DNA of 5,335 nucleotides from RUG11867 sp964472425 (GTDB taxonomy: Bacteria > Bacillota_I > Bacilli_A > RF39 > UBA660): NCBI GenBank assembly GCA_964472425.1, contig CAYYLF010000082.1, positions 1-5,335 of the forward strand, read 5' to 3'. Positions within the stretch are counted from its first letter, which is position 1. Each line of letters begins with the position of its first letter. A model generated the notes under the pieces. That model did no database searches and was not told the DNA's origin. It was given only the letters and a program-made list of their open reading frames with translations. Position numbers and translations under genes: made by a program. Shown here piece by piece: positions 1 through 5,303 of this stretch.

Positions 1-1
1 T

Positions 2-199
2 GCCTTTCCTTTTATCTTTAGACTTGAGGGGGAGTTGGAAAACCGACTTCAAAAATCGAGTGATGCGGAGACGTTTGTTTATGAAGAAAGAGACTTTCTA
101 CAGAACGCTCGTCTTCATGCTATTATTGGTGATTTTGTCACTGATAATATGCAGATGACGAACACACAACACGAAAAAAAGCAACGACTAGATTCCTAA
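2..199 (+). CDS. Alternative partial reading frame, soluble charged C-terminus (frame 2)
   Basis: This frame is open from the left edge for 65 codons and stops at TAA 197-199. The product is charged and helix-prone (for example ETFVYEERDFLQNARL), has no membrane segment, and has no motif I recognise. It is longer than the competing frame 3. Its third-position composition (23 of 65 G/C) differs from the confident genes, and its last eight codons lie inside the hairpin that terminates the opposite-strand RNA. It could be the true 3' end of a gene with different codon use, or a chance frame. Confidence 0.3.
   Translation, partial: AFPFIFRLEGELENRLQKSSDAETFVYEERDFLQNARLHAIIGDFVTDNMQMTNTQHEKKQRLDS
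3..158 (+). CDS. Unidentified C-terminal fragment ending in a membrane segment (frame 3; competes with 2-199)
   Basis: An open frame enters from the left edge and stops at TGA 156-158 after 51 codons. Its last 17 or so residues form a hydrophobic stretch (TLVFMLLLVILSLIIC) preceded by a very basic segment (MRRRLFMKK), as in a C-terminal membrane anchor. It could also be a 31-residue small membrane protein starting at ATG 63, but there is no Shine-Dalgarno sequence before that codon. By hand count 28 of 51 codons end in G or C, close to a spot check of ylbL (23 of the first 36 codons). The overlapping frame 2 scores only 23 of 65. The frame also stops before the minus-strand terminator begins, which is the tidier arrangement. 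Family unknown. Only one of the two frames is likely to be real. Confidence 0.4.
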   Translation, partial: PFLLSLDLRGSWKTDFKNRVMRRRLFMKKETFYRTLVFMLLLVILSLIICR

Positions 200-217
200 A
201 GATTCTAGTCTGTTGCT
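174..217 (-). terminator. Intrinsic terminator of the minus-strand RNA
   Basis: On the minus strand AGCAAC pairs with GTTGCT and GACTAGA pairs with its complement TCTAGTC, giving 13 base pairs with a single bulge at 211. The loop is about 11 nt and seven U follow (180-174). On the + strand the same hairpin has no U tract after it, so it is directional and does not by itself end transcription of the upstream + strand gene. Confidence 0.8.
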
Positions 218-264
218 AACCGATTCGGAAAAGCAAACGGCCGGATAGGCACGTCTCTTCCTAT
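174..264 (-). ncRNA. Unidentified structured small RNA of about 90 nt, minus strand
   Basis: The unit runs from the predicted start of the minus-strand promoter to a U-tailed terminator and contains no plausible reading frame. Three elements can be drawn. Stem 1, right at the 5' end, pairs AUAGG with CCUAU (260-264 with 245-249). Stem 2 pairs GGCCG with CGGUU using two G-U pairs (238-242 with 218-222) around a 15-nt loop. Stem 3 is the terminator hairpin. The loop of stem 2 contains CUUUUCC (233-227), which can pair over 7 nt with GGAAGAG (261-255) in stem 1, suggesting a pseudoknot or an alternative fold. The SRP RNA apical motif, 6S form, tRNA arms and riboswitch cores that I know are absent. 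It could be a trans-acting sRNA, an antisense RNA touching the 3' end of the upstream gene, or an orphan attenuated leader. Confidence 0.5.
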
Positions 265-269
265 TTATG

Positions 270-298
270 CTTATAATATACTTTTATATAAATGGCAA
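270..298 (-). promoter_or_regulatory. Minus-strand promoter for the small RNA
   Basis: Read on the minus strand, TTGCCA (298-293) is followed by a 17-nt spacer and TATAAG (275-270). This is a good sigma-A-type match (5 of 6 at each box) at ideal spacing. Transcription would start near 263-265. No minus-strand gene lies downstream before the terminator at 217-174, so the promoter appears dedicated to a short RNA. Confidence 0.6.
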
Positions 299-306
299 GA
301 ATTTTC

Positions 307-335
307 TTGACAAAAATTGGGGAGGGGAGAGAGGG
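307..335 (+). other. TTGACA followed by a G-rich tract
   Basis: TTGACA (307-312) is followed by GGGGAGGGG (319-327) and AGAGAGGG (328-335), a purine-only stretch of 17 nt on the + strand. No acceptable -10 box sits 15-19 nt after the TTGACA, so it is not called a promoter. A nearly identical arrangement at the right edge of the window (5304-5328) does have a TATAAT. This may be a decayed promoter, a binding site, or a short G-rich structural element. Confidence 0.4.
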
Positions 336-336
336 T

Positions 337-355
337 GCAAAAGTTCAACTTCTGC
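337..355 (+). promoter_or_regulatory. Palindrome upstream of the glucosaminidase promoter, candidate operator
   Basis: GCAaAAGTTcAACTTcTGC is a 19-bp inverted repeat with a one-base centre (346) and one mismatched pair (340/352). It ends five bases before the -35 box at 361. Its size and symmetry fit a dimeric DNA-binding regulator. No U tract follows, so it is not a terminator. The regulator is unknown. Confidence 0.4.
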
Positions 356-360
356 TGAGG

Positions 361-389
361 TTGACAAACGCGATACTTTTTAGTATAAT
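361..389 (+). promoter_or_regulatory. Consensus sigma-A-type promoter for the glucosaminidase-like gene
   Basis: Perfect TTGACA (361-366), 17-nt spacer and perfect TATAAT (384-389). The spacer and -10 contain an inverted repeat, ATACT-TTTT-AGTAT (373-386). The start point should fall near 396, giving a leader of roughly 43 nt before ATG 439. A full-consensus promoter implies strong basal expression, possibly restrained by the adjacent palindrome. Confidence 0.85.
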
Positions 390-438
390 CTAGACTCGTG
401 CGTTCAAAAAACGATTACCAAAAGAAACGAGGTAGATT

Positions 439-1536
439 ATGAGAGTAAATATAAATGAAGAAATGTTAGAAATGACGAGAGTCGGGGACACAGTTGGCAA
501 AATAGAGAATAGACGAAACTTCAAGTTAGTGAGGAAGGCTTTGGCTCTAGGGTTGTGTGGAACGATCTTTTTGAATTCGTGTCTACCTTTACTTACGGAT
601 AGAGAGAAGTTAAAAAGTGCAGCTAAACCTCATATCGATAGATTCTGTTCTTTTATCGTGCCTTATTTGGACGAGTGGAGACCATATACGAATCCTAAGC
701 CGGTTAATCCGTGCTTGGAAAAAGAGGCAACCACTCCATTGCACACCCAAGAGGAATTGGAGACTATGTATGCTCGAGCTTTGGCCGAAAAAGAGGAACA
801 AAGGGTCGAGTCATATGAAGCGAGATTGACCGAGTATTGTACGTATTTTTACCTGAATAAAGAAAAAGTTATCAATTTAGCGAGAACTTTGACCGAGAAT
901 TATACGATAGGGTTCGAAAATTTTTTGGGCAATTTGAGCTTTCAAGTCGACAACGAAGATGCAGCCATCATGATGTTCGTCTATAGGCTCTATAGAAATA
1001 GAACTGGAATCGATTTGGCCAGTTATGGTATTGCAAATTACGAGGATTTGCTCGTCGATTTACCACGTAGAACGAGAGTCAAAGATGAGCCATTGAAGCT
1101 GAGTTGTGGCGACACGGGGACGGAATATATCGGTAGAATATGCGATTTACTCGGCGTCGATAAAACTTATGCCGTCGCGATTTCGATGTACGAGGCTGGA
1201 CGTTTCAACAGCCCTCTTTGTAGAGAAAGTAACAATTTTGGAGGAATCGGCGGACTTGGAAGTTTTAGAGCATATCCGACTCCGGAAGCCGGCATCATAG
1301 ATTTGGTCGTACTATTGAAAGGATACGAATCGTTAGGCCTATGGAGTTTGGAAGCATTGAGTAGCAAATATGTAAATGGAAACATATCTAGTCCTCCTTC
1401 TCCTAGTTGGGTAAGCGGTGTAAGGTGGTTTCATTACGAGATGAGCACTCATCTGGAAGAGTATTTTCATATGCCAACCGAAGATTTAGACCCCGAAAGT
1501 AGGCCATTTACGATGAAGCCAGTCGACAAACAATGA
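439..1536 (+). CDS. Membrane-anchored glucosaminidase/lysozyme-like cell-wall hydrolase
   Basis: The 365-residue product has a basic cytosolic head (1-33), one hydrophobic segment (about 34-52) and an extracytoplasmic body. A helical charged region (about 102-185) precedes a C-terminal domain resembling GH73 glucosaminidases and related lysozyme-fold enzymes that cleave peptidoglycan. Signature blocks are AVAISMYEAG (245-254) with Glu252 as likely catalytic acid, NNFGGIGG (265-272), and FRAYPTPEAGIIDLVVLL (276-293). GH73 and transglycosylase assignments cannot be separated by eye. Cys48 after LNS loosely resembles a lipobox, but Asn at -2 is atypical, so an uncleaved anchor is preferred. Six cysteines lie beyond it (70, 92, 134, 223, 235, 261), an unusual number for an exported Bacillota protein. 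GAGGT (429-433) lies 5 nt before ATG 439, supporting this start. TGA is followed at once by TAA. The gene is monocistronic, with its own promoter and terminator. Confidence 0.75.
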   Translation: MRVNINEEMLEMTRVGDTVGKIENRRNFKLVRKALALGLCGTIFLNSCLPLLTDREKLKSAAKPHIDRFCSFIVPYLDEWRPYTNPKPVNPCLEKEATTPLHTQEELETMYARALAEKEEQRVESYEARLTEYCTYFYLNKEKVINLARTLTENYTIGFENFLGNLSFQVDNEDAAIMMFVYRLYRNRTGIDLASYGIANYEDLLVDLPRRTRVKDEPLKLSCGDTGTEYIGRICDLLGVDKTYAVAISMYEAGRFNSPLCRESNNFGGIGGLGSFRAYPTPEAGIIDLVVLLKGYESLGLWSLEALSSKYVNGNISSPPSPSWVSGVRWFHYEMSTHLEEYFHMPTEDLDPESRPFTMKPVDKQ

Positions 1537-1543
1537 TAAGGTG

Positions 1544-1572
1544 AAGTGCATCCAATGGCGATGTGCTTTTTT
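1544..1572 (+). terminator. Intrinsic terminator after the glucosaminidase-like gene
   Basis: AAGTGCATC (1544-1552) pairs with GATGTGCTT (1560-1568) using two G-U pairs, with a 7-nt loop. A run of six T (1567-1572) follows or overlaps the stem base. It begins 7 nt after the stop codon. Confidence 0.75.
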
Positions 1573-1582
1573 GTCTCGGTGT

Positions 1583-1629
1583 AAAGTTTTCGGCAAGAAC
1601 TTTTTAAAATTCCTAAAAAGGGTTATAAT
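1583..1629 (+). promoter_or_regulatory. Promoter of the TVP38-rmuC unit, with nested inverted repeats
   Basis: TATAAT (1624-1629) is a perfect -10 box. At 17 nt upstream the -35 is poor (TTTTTA, 1601-1606; 3 of 6), so an activator or a weak promoter is likely. Two inverted repeats overlap this region: AAAGTT-N9-AACTTT (1583-1603) and CTTTTTA-N7-TAAAAAG (1600-1620), the latter filling the spacer. They are candidate regulator sites. The AAGTT/AACTT half-sites match those of the palindrome at 337-355. Confidence 0.55.
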
Positions 1630-1653
1630 AAAGGAAAAGAAGAGGTGCAGTAT

Positions 1654-2244
1654 ATGGAAGAAATACTCGCAAATTTGGATACTTTTATAAACAATCTCTT
1701 GTTGTCGCTCGGGGTATACGGGCCGATTTTGGGCTGTTTGTTGATATTGGTCGAGTCGATTTTGCCGATTCTTCCTTTGTCGGTTTTCATCACTTTGAAT
1801 TTCATGAGTTTCGGGCATTTGGTCGGATTCATTTTGTCGTACGTCCTTACGGTCATAGGATGCAATTTGGCATTCTATCTTTGTCGGAGGTCGATGTCCG
1901 GCAGGTTCGAGTTTTTGACGAAGAAGTTTGACAAGAACAAGACTTTGAAGATAGTGCAGAAGTTCAAAGATATCGAAATGTCGAATTTGGTGGCTTTGCT
2001 CGCCTTTCCATTTACGCCGGCCTTTTTAATCAACATCTTCAGTGGCGTTTCGGGCATGAGTCACAAAAAATTCTTGGTCGCGACCATAATTGCCAAACCT
2101 TTTATGGTGTACTTCTGGGGCTATCTGGGTGTTACCTTGATAGACAGTTTGACTCATCCAAAGTATTTGATAAGGGTAGTCATTTTGGTAATTGTGGCGT
2201 ACGTCGCGAGTAAAATAGTCAGCAAAAAGTTCGAAATAGATTAG
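1654..2244 (+). CDS. TVP38/TMEM64 (DedA superfamily) membrane protein
   Basis: This 196-residue polytopic protein has the VTT/SNARE-associated family pattern. Landmarks are Glu34-Ser35 followed by LPILP (37-41) in a re-entrant-like segment, an NLAFYLCRR block (71-79), FPFTPAFLIN (118-127) with Gly131, and Lys148-Pro149 (AKPF) before the last membrane spans. The ES-LP-P and F-P-TP-N motifs are characteristic. DedA-superfamily members are linked to lipid translocation, including undecaprenyl phosphate recycling, and to membrane homeostasis; the substrate here is unknown. The length is normal. ATG 1654 is chosen because AGAGGTG (1641-1647) sits 6 nt upstream. An in-frame GTG at 1645 is part of that ribosome binding site and is rejected. 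It is the first gene of a unit with rmuC, 13 nt downstream. Confidence 0.85.
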   Translation: MEEILANLDTFINNLLLSLGVYGPILGCLLILVESILPILPLSVFITLNFMSFGHLVGFILSYVLTVIGCNLAFYLCRRSMSGRFEFLTKKFDKNKTLKIVQKFKDIEMSNLVALLAFPFTPAFLINIFSGVSGMSHKKFLVATIIAKPFMVYFWGYLGVTLIDSLTHPKYLIRVVILVIVAYVASKIVSKKFEID

Positions 2245-2257
2245 GAGTTAGAGTAGT

Positions 2258-3346
2258 ATGGAGTATGTAATTGTAGGTTTGTTGGTGGTCGTGGTCATCT
2301 TGCAAATCGTTTCTTTGGTGAAAAGAGGCGACAAGATGGACGTCGTCGACAGGATGAGTTCTTTGGAGAAAAATGTGACGAAGGAGCTGGGCGATTTCAA
2401 GTACGATTTTGCTACTTCTTTGAAAGCGGACTTCGAACGGCAAAACGAAGTGATAGAGAGAAGGCTTGGCCTCATAAACGACCGAGTAAATGCGAGATTA
2501 GACGAAGGATTCGAGAAAACGAACAAAACTTTCACGAATGTCTTGGAGAGACTGGCAAAAATAGACGAGGCTCAAAAGAAGATAGATGGCCTCGGGGCCG
2601 ACATAGTGAGCTTGCAGTCGATTCTCACGGACAAGAAGACGCGTGGCATATATGGAGAAACTAATTTGGCCATCATTCTCTCTAGTGTGTTTGGCGAGAA
2701 GAACGACAAGATTTATAGATTACAATACACTCTTCCAAATGCGACTATCGTCGATGCCATTTTGTTCGCGCCTAAACCGTTGGGCACGATAGGGATAGAC
2801 TCGAAGTTTCCTTTGGAGCATTACGAGGTCATGACCGATACGAATAGGTCTTTAGCCGAGAGAGAAGAGGCGAAGAAAGCGTTCAAAGCCGACGTGAAAA
2901 AACACATCGATGCGATAAGTTCGAAGTACATCATAAGGGATGTGACCTCGACTCAAGCTATCATGTTCTTGCCGGCGGAGGCAATTTTTGCCGAGATAAA
3001 CGCGTATCATCCGGATTTGCTCAATTATGCGTACAAAAAAAGGGTGTGGATTACGAGTCCGACGACTCTCATGAGCACCTTAACCATCGTCAGCATGATA
3101 ATCAAGGACATGGAACGAGACAAGTATGCGAAGGTGATACATGCCGAACTCGCCAAATTAGGGGTAGAATTCGGCCGTTACAAAGATAGATGGGACCATT
3201 TATCGAAGTCCATCGAAGCCGTCGGCAAAGATGTCATGGCGATTCATACGACGACGGACAAGATAACGAAGAGATTCGACGAGATAAACAATGTCGAGCT
3301 CACCGGAGAAAAGTCAATAGAGCATCGCGAGAACGAGGACGGGTAG
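2258..3346 (+). CDS. rmuC: RmuC family DNA recombination protein
   Basis: The 362-residue product has an N-terminal membrane segment (about 2-21), a long charged coiled coil (about 28-125) and a C-terminal RmuC domain (about 125-340). Family landmarks are LTDKKTRGIYGE (123-134), VDAILFAP (165-172), IDSKFPLEHYE (180-190), FLPAEAIFAEI (237-247) and SPTTLMSTLTIV (267-278). Asp166, Asp181 and Lys183 fit the PD-(D/E)XK nuclease-like core. In Escherichia coli RmuC limits recombination at short inverted repeats; its biochemical activity is not firmly established. The protein is shorter than the E. coli one, mainly in the coiled-coil and tail regions. AGGAG (2243-2247) overlaps the preceding gene's TAG stop, so translation is probably linked to the TVP38-type gene. 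The last 33 bp overlap the converging ylbJ-like gene. Confidence 0.93.
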   Translation: MEYVIVGLLVVVVILQIVSLVKRGDKMDVVDRMSSLEKNVTKELGDFKYDFATSLKADFERQNEVIERRLGLINDRVNARLDEGFEKTNKTFTNVLERLAKIDEAQKKIDGLGADIVSLQSILTDKKTRGIYGETNLAIILSSVFGEKNDKIYRLQYTLPNATIVDAILFAPKPLGTIGIDSKFPLEHYEVMTDTNRSLAEREEAKKAFKADVKKHIDAISSKYIIRDVTSTQAIMFLPAEAIFAEINAYHPDLLNYAYKKRVWITSPTTLMSTLTIVSMIIKDMERDKYAKVIHAELAKLGVEFGRYKDRWDHLSKSIEAVGKDVMAIHTTTDKITKRFDEINNVELTGEKSIEHRENEDG

Positions 3347-4156
3347 GGAAGCTGCCAGTCTTCCTATCAGGAAGTATCGGTATTCGAGGTCGGTTCCTTC
3401 TAGGATACTTTTGATTTGTGTGTGAATGGATAGTCCTCCGAAGAGACAGGCGAACATGGCCCAAAAAAGTGGGAAGCCGCGATGCGAAATTATGTTGAGG
3501 GCGTTCGTGAGTTCTAAGACGGATGAGAGCAATATGGAGTTTATGTCGAGAGCCGCAATGAGAGTGTTCAAAACGCCATAGACGACGACTATGCCCAAAA
3601 TGAGAATGAGAATGTCTGCGCTTTTGGCAATCGAGATGGAAAGACAGTCGATGAAGGAGGAACGCTTCGTTTTCTTAGGTGGGGTGCTTCGAAGGTCGAA
3701 TTGAGGTTTAAAAATCAGAAATATGAAGAAGTTCGTGAGATAAATCGTCCCGAGTATCATGAGGGCAACCGTCGCATTCGGGGAGAACGCGAGTACGAAA
3801 AGTGGGTTGGGCGAGTACGAAAAGAGCAAAAGAAAGTTGCCCGTGCCAGTCGAGATGAGTCCTTCTTCCCAAAATTGTCTTATATACTTGGCGTTCGTCG
3901 GAGTACCCGAGATGAGAGAAATGAAGACGAGGACCAACCAATTATTTTTGAAGATTTTGTAAGTGAGGTCGCGAAGCCCGTAGTTTAAAAGTAAATCGAG
4001 TATTATGAAAATTGGAAACATAGATGGGATGAGACTGTGAGCCCAAAGGAATAAGGATTCCAAAATGGAAGTTTTGACTAGAGCCGAATATTTGAAAATG
4101 AGGACGAATATGGCACTTAGAAGGAAGAGAATCAGAGAGTCAATATATTTTTTCAT
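3314..4156 (-). CDS. ylbJ: YlbJ-like Gate (nucleoside-recognition) domain membrane protein
   Basis: The 280-residue integral membrane protein has about eight or nine hydrophobic segments in two similar halves, as in Gate-domain proteins. The first half has SLIPSMFPIFII (41-52), SGTPTNA (83-89) and NPLF (117-120). The second has LELTNALN (214-221) and FGGLSIHTQIKSILEGTD (239-256), which closely follow YlbJ blocks. In Bacillus subtilis YlbJ is a sigma-E-controlled sporulation protein needed for the spore cortex; its transport role is unproven, and sporulation here is not shown. At 280 residues it is clearly shorter than the roughly 400-residue Bacillus protein. ATG 4156 is preferred because MKKYIDSL opens directly into membrane segment 1. 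A GTG at 4204 would add 16 residues. Neither start has a well-spaced ribosome binding site (TAGAG abuts the ATG). The gene is divergent from the ylbL-like gene and overlaps the rmuC end. Confidence 0.8.
   Translation of the reverse strand: MKKYIDSLILFLLSAIFVLIFKYSALVKTSILESLFLWAHSLIPSMFPIFIILDLLLNYGLRDLTYKIFKNNWLVLVFISLISGTPTNAKYIRQFWEEGLISTGTGNFLLLFSYSPNPLFVLAFSPNATVALMILGTIYLTNFFIFLIFKPQFDLRSTPPKKTKRSSFIDCLSISIAKSADILILILGIVVVYGVLNTLIAALDINSILLSSVLELTNALNIISHRGFPLFWAMFACLFGGLSIHTQIKSILEGTDLEYRYFLIGRLAASLPVLVLAMLY
3360..3374. other. Small perfect hairpin just past rmuC
   Basis: CTTCCT-ATC-AGGAAG forms a 6-bp stem with a 3-nt loop, 14 nt after the rmuC stop and inside the opposite-strand ylbJ-like coding sequence. 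No U tract follows on either strand, so it is not a standard terminator. It might stabilise the rmuC mRNA end, or be chance within the codons of the opposing gene. Confidence 0.25.
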
Positions 4157-4186
4157 CTCTAAAATATATGCCCAAAAACGAAATTC

Positions 4187-4222
4187 TTCACATAAAAAAC
4201 ACACGAAGTTTGCTATAATATA
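4187..4222. promoter_or_regulatory. Promoter region between the divergent ylbJ-like and ylbL-like genes
   Basis: On the + strand TATAAT (4214-4219) is a perfect -10 box for the ylbL-like gene; the predicted start near 4226 leaves a leader of only about 14 nt, beginning at the Shine-Dalgarno. No good -35 lies at 16-18 nt; the nearest, TTCACA (4187-4192), is 21 nt away. Read on the minus strand the same AT-rich stretch gives TATTAT (4220-4215), a possible -10 for the ylbJ-like gene, also without a clear -35. Overlapping divergent -10 elements would make the two promoters compete, but this is inference. Confidence 0.5.
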
Positions 4223-4239
4223 GATAGGAGGTCTTTTCG

Positions 4240-5241
4240 ATGTTCATAAAAGTGAAACAGTTTATAAAGATGGAGTGGAAGTCTCTTTTGTTGATTGCGT
4301 TCATGTATTTGGCTTTTACTTGGGAGTTGCCTTACGTCATCTACAAGCCAGGTGGTCACATCAACATGAGCGAACGAGTTAGTGGCGAGGGTACTTACGA
4401 GGAGGAAGGTTCTCTTTCGATGACGTACGTGAGTATGATTAGAGGTTCGATTCCGTTTTTGCTCCTTTCGCAAGTCATACCGAATTGGGATATCGTCTCG
4501 ACCGATAATTTGACGTACGAGGATGCGGATTTCGACGAGACGGTCGAAATCGATAAGATATACATGAAAGAGGCCATCAGCAATGCTCAGCATGTAGCTT
4601 ACAGTAAAGCCGGCATAGATTTTATTGAGTCCGAAGTTCACAATATAGTCACGCACAAGAGCAAGGAGGCCAAGACGACTATCCATTATGGCGACGAAAT
4701 CTTAGCCGTGGATGGTTCCGATTATACGACTTTAGCCGATTTCCAAAAGTACGTGGGTGCGAAGAAACCGGGCGAGACTATCGAGATAAAATACAAAAGA
4801 AACGATAAGGAGTTGACCGAGAAAGTCGAGCTCATCGATTTGAGTAGCGAGACGAAAGTTGGGTTATCTATTGCCTCGGTGAGCGATTTTGAAACGGATT
4901 ATGATATCAAAGTAAAGACGAAGTCGAGTGAGTCCGGTCCATCTGGTGGACTAATCACAGCTTTGGAGATTTACAACAAGGTGACGAGTGAGGATATCAC
5001 AAGTGGTCACACAATTATGGGGACCGGGACAATCGAGAAGGACGGTCGAGTCGGCGAGATAGGTGGAGTCAAGTACAAACTTTTGGGAGCTTATAAGGAC
5101 GGGGCGAAGGTATTCATATGTCCCAAAGAGAATTACGAGGAGGCTCTCGAAGTGAAGGAAGCCGAAGGTATGGACCTAGTGCTCATAGGAGTAGGGACCT
5201 TCGATGAGGCTTTGGAAGAACTCGAGAAATTGGATAGATGA
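4240..5241 (+). CDS. ylbL: YlbL-like membrane-anchored PDZ-Lon (S16) protease
   Basis: The 333-residue product has a short cytosolic head, one membrane segment (about 15-35), a YlbL-type linker (about 36-125, including VAYSKAG at 119-125), a PDZ domain (about 130-200, with GDEILAVDG at 151-159) and a C-terminal Lon-type proteolytic domain. The Ser-Lys dyad is visible: Ser235 in GPSGGL (233-238) and Lys280 in IGGVKYKLLGA (274-284). There is no ATPase domain, as expected for this family. The catalytic part should face outward. In Bacillus subtilis YlbL helps degrade the SOS-induced division inhibitor YneA; the streptococcal relative SepM trims a competence peptide. The substrate here is unknown. 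The length is normal. AGGAGGT (4226-4232) lies 7 nt before ATG 4240, giving a confident start. The gene stands alone, with its own terminator. Confidence 0.92.
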   Translation: MFIKVKQFIKMEWKSLLLIAFMYLAFTWELPYVIYKPGGHINMSERVSGEGTYEEEGSLSMTYVSMIRGSIPFLLLSQVIPNWDIVSTDNLTYEDADFDETVEIDKIYMKEAISNAQHVAYSKAGIDFIESEVHNIVTHKSKEAKTTIHYGDEILAVDGSDYTTLADFQKYVGAKKPGETIEIKYKRNDKELTEKVELIDLSSETKVGLSIASVSDFETDYDIKVKTKSSESGPSGGLITALEIYNKVTSEDITSGHTIMGTGTIEKDGRVGEIGGVKYKLLGAYKDGAKVFICPKENYEEALEVKEAEGMDLVLIGVGTFDEALEELEKLDR

Positions 5242-5266
5242 GGAAGACGAGAAAGTCTTCTTTTTT
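5241..5266 (+). terminator. Intrinsic terminator after the ylbL-like gene
   Basis: GAAGAC (5243-5248) pairs perfectly with GTCTTC (5255-5260) around the loop GAGAAA. Two further weak pairs extend the base, and six T follow (5261-5266). It starts at the stop codon, so the ylbL-like gene is the last gene of its transcript. Confidence 0.85.
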
Positions 5267-5303
5267 GATGAAAACTTTTTCAAAAAAATCTGCAATTTAG
5301 GGC

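Noticed and set aside
174..264. SRP RNA, 6S RNA, tRNA or known riboswitch at the minus-strand unit
   Set aside because: The GGAAGCAGCC-type SRP loop, the long 6S bulged stem, the tRNA cloverleaf with CCA and familiar riboswitch cores are not present, so it is left unidentified.
307..337. TTGACA at 307-312 as a working promoter
   Set aside because: No -10-like hexamer occurs at 15-19 nt; the sequence there is a purine tract.
1645..1653. GTG 1645 as start of the TVP38-type protein
   Set aside because: That GTG is part of the AGAGGTG ribosome binding site; ATG 1654 is properly spaced.
1486..1818. Minus-strand open frame of 110 codons
   Set aside because: It runs through the terminator and promoter between two well-supported + strand genes and is antisense to both; it has no ribosome binding site or recognisable domain.
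3701..3988. Plus-strand open frames inside the ylbJ-like region
   Set aside because: They are arginine/glutamate-rich shadows of a gene encoding membrane helices on the other strand, without signals for translation.
4213..4686. Minus-strand open frame of 157 codons
   Set aside because: It is antisense to the N-terminal half of the confident ylbL-like gene; its length follows from that gene's codon pattern and no motif is visible.
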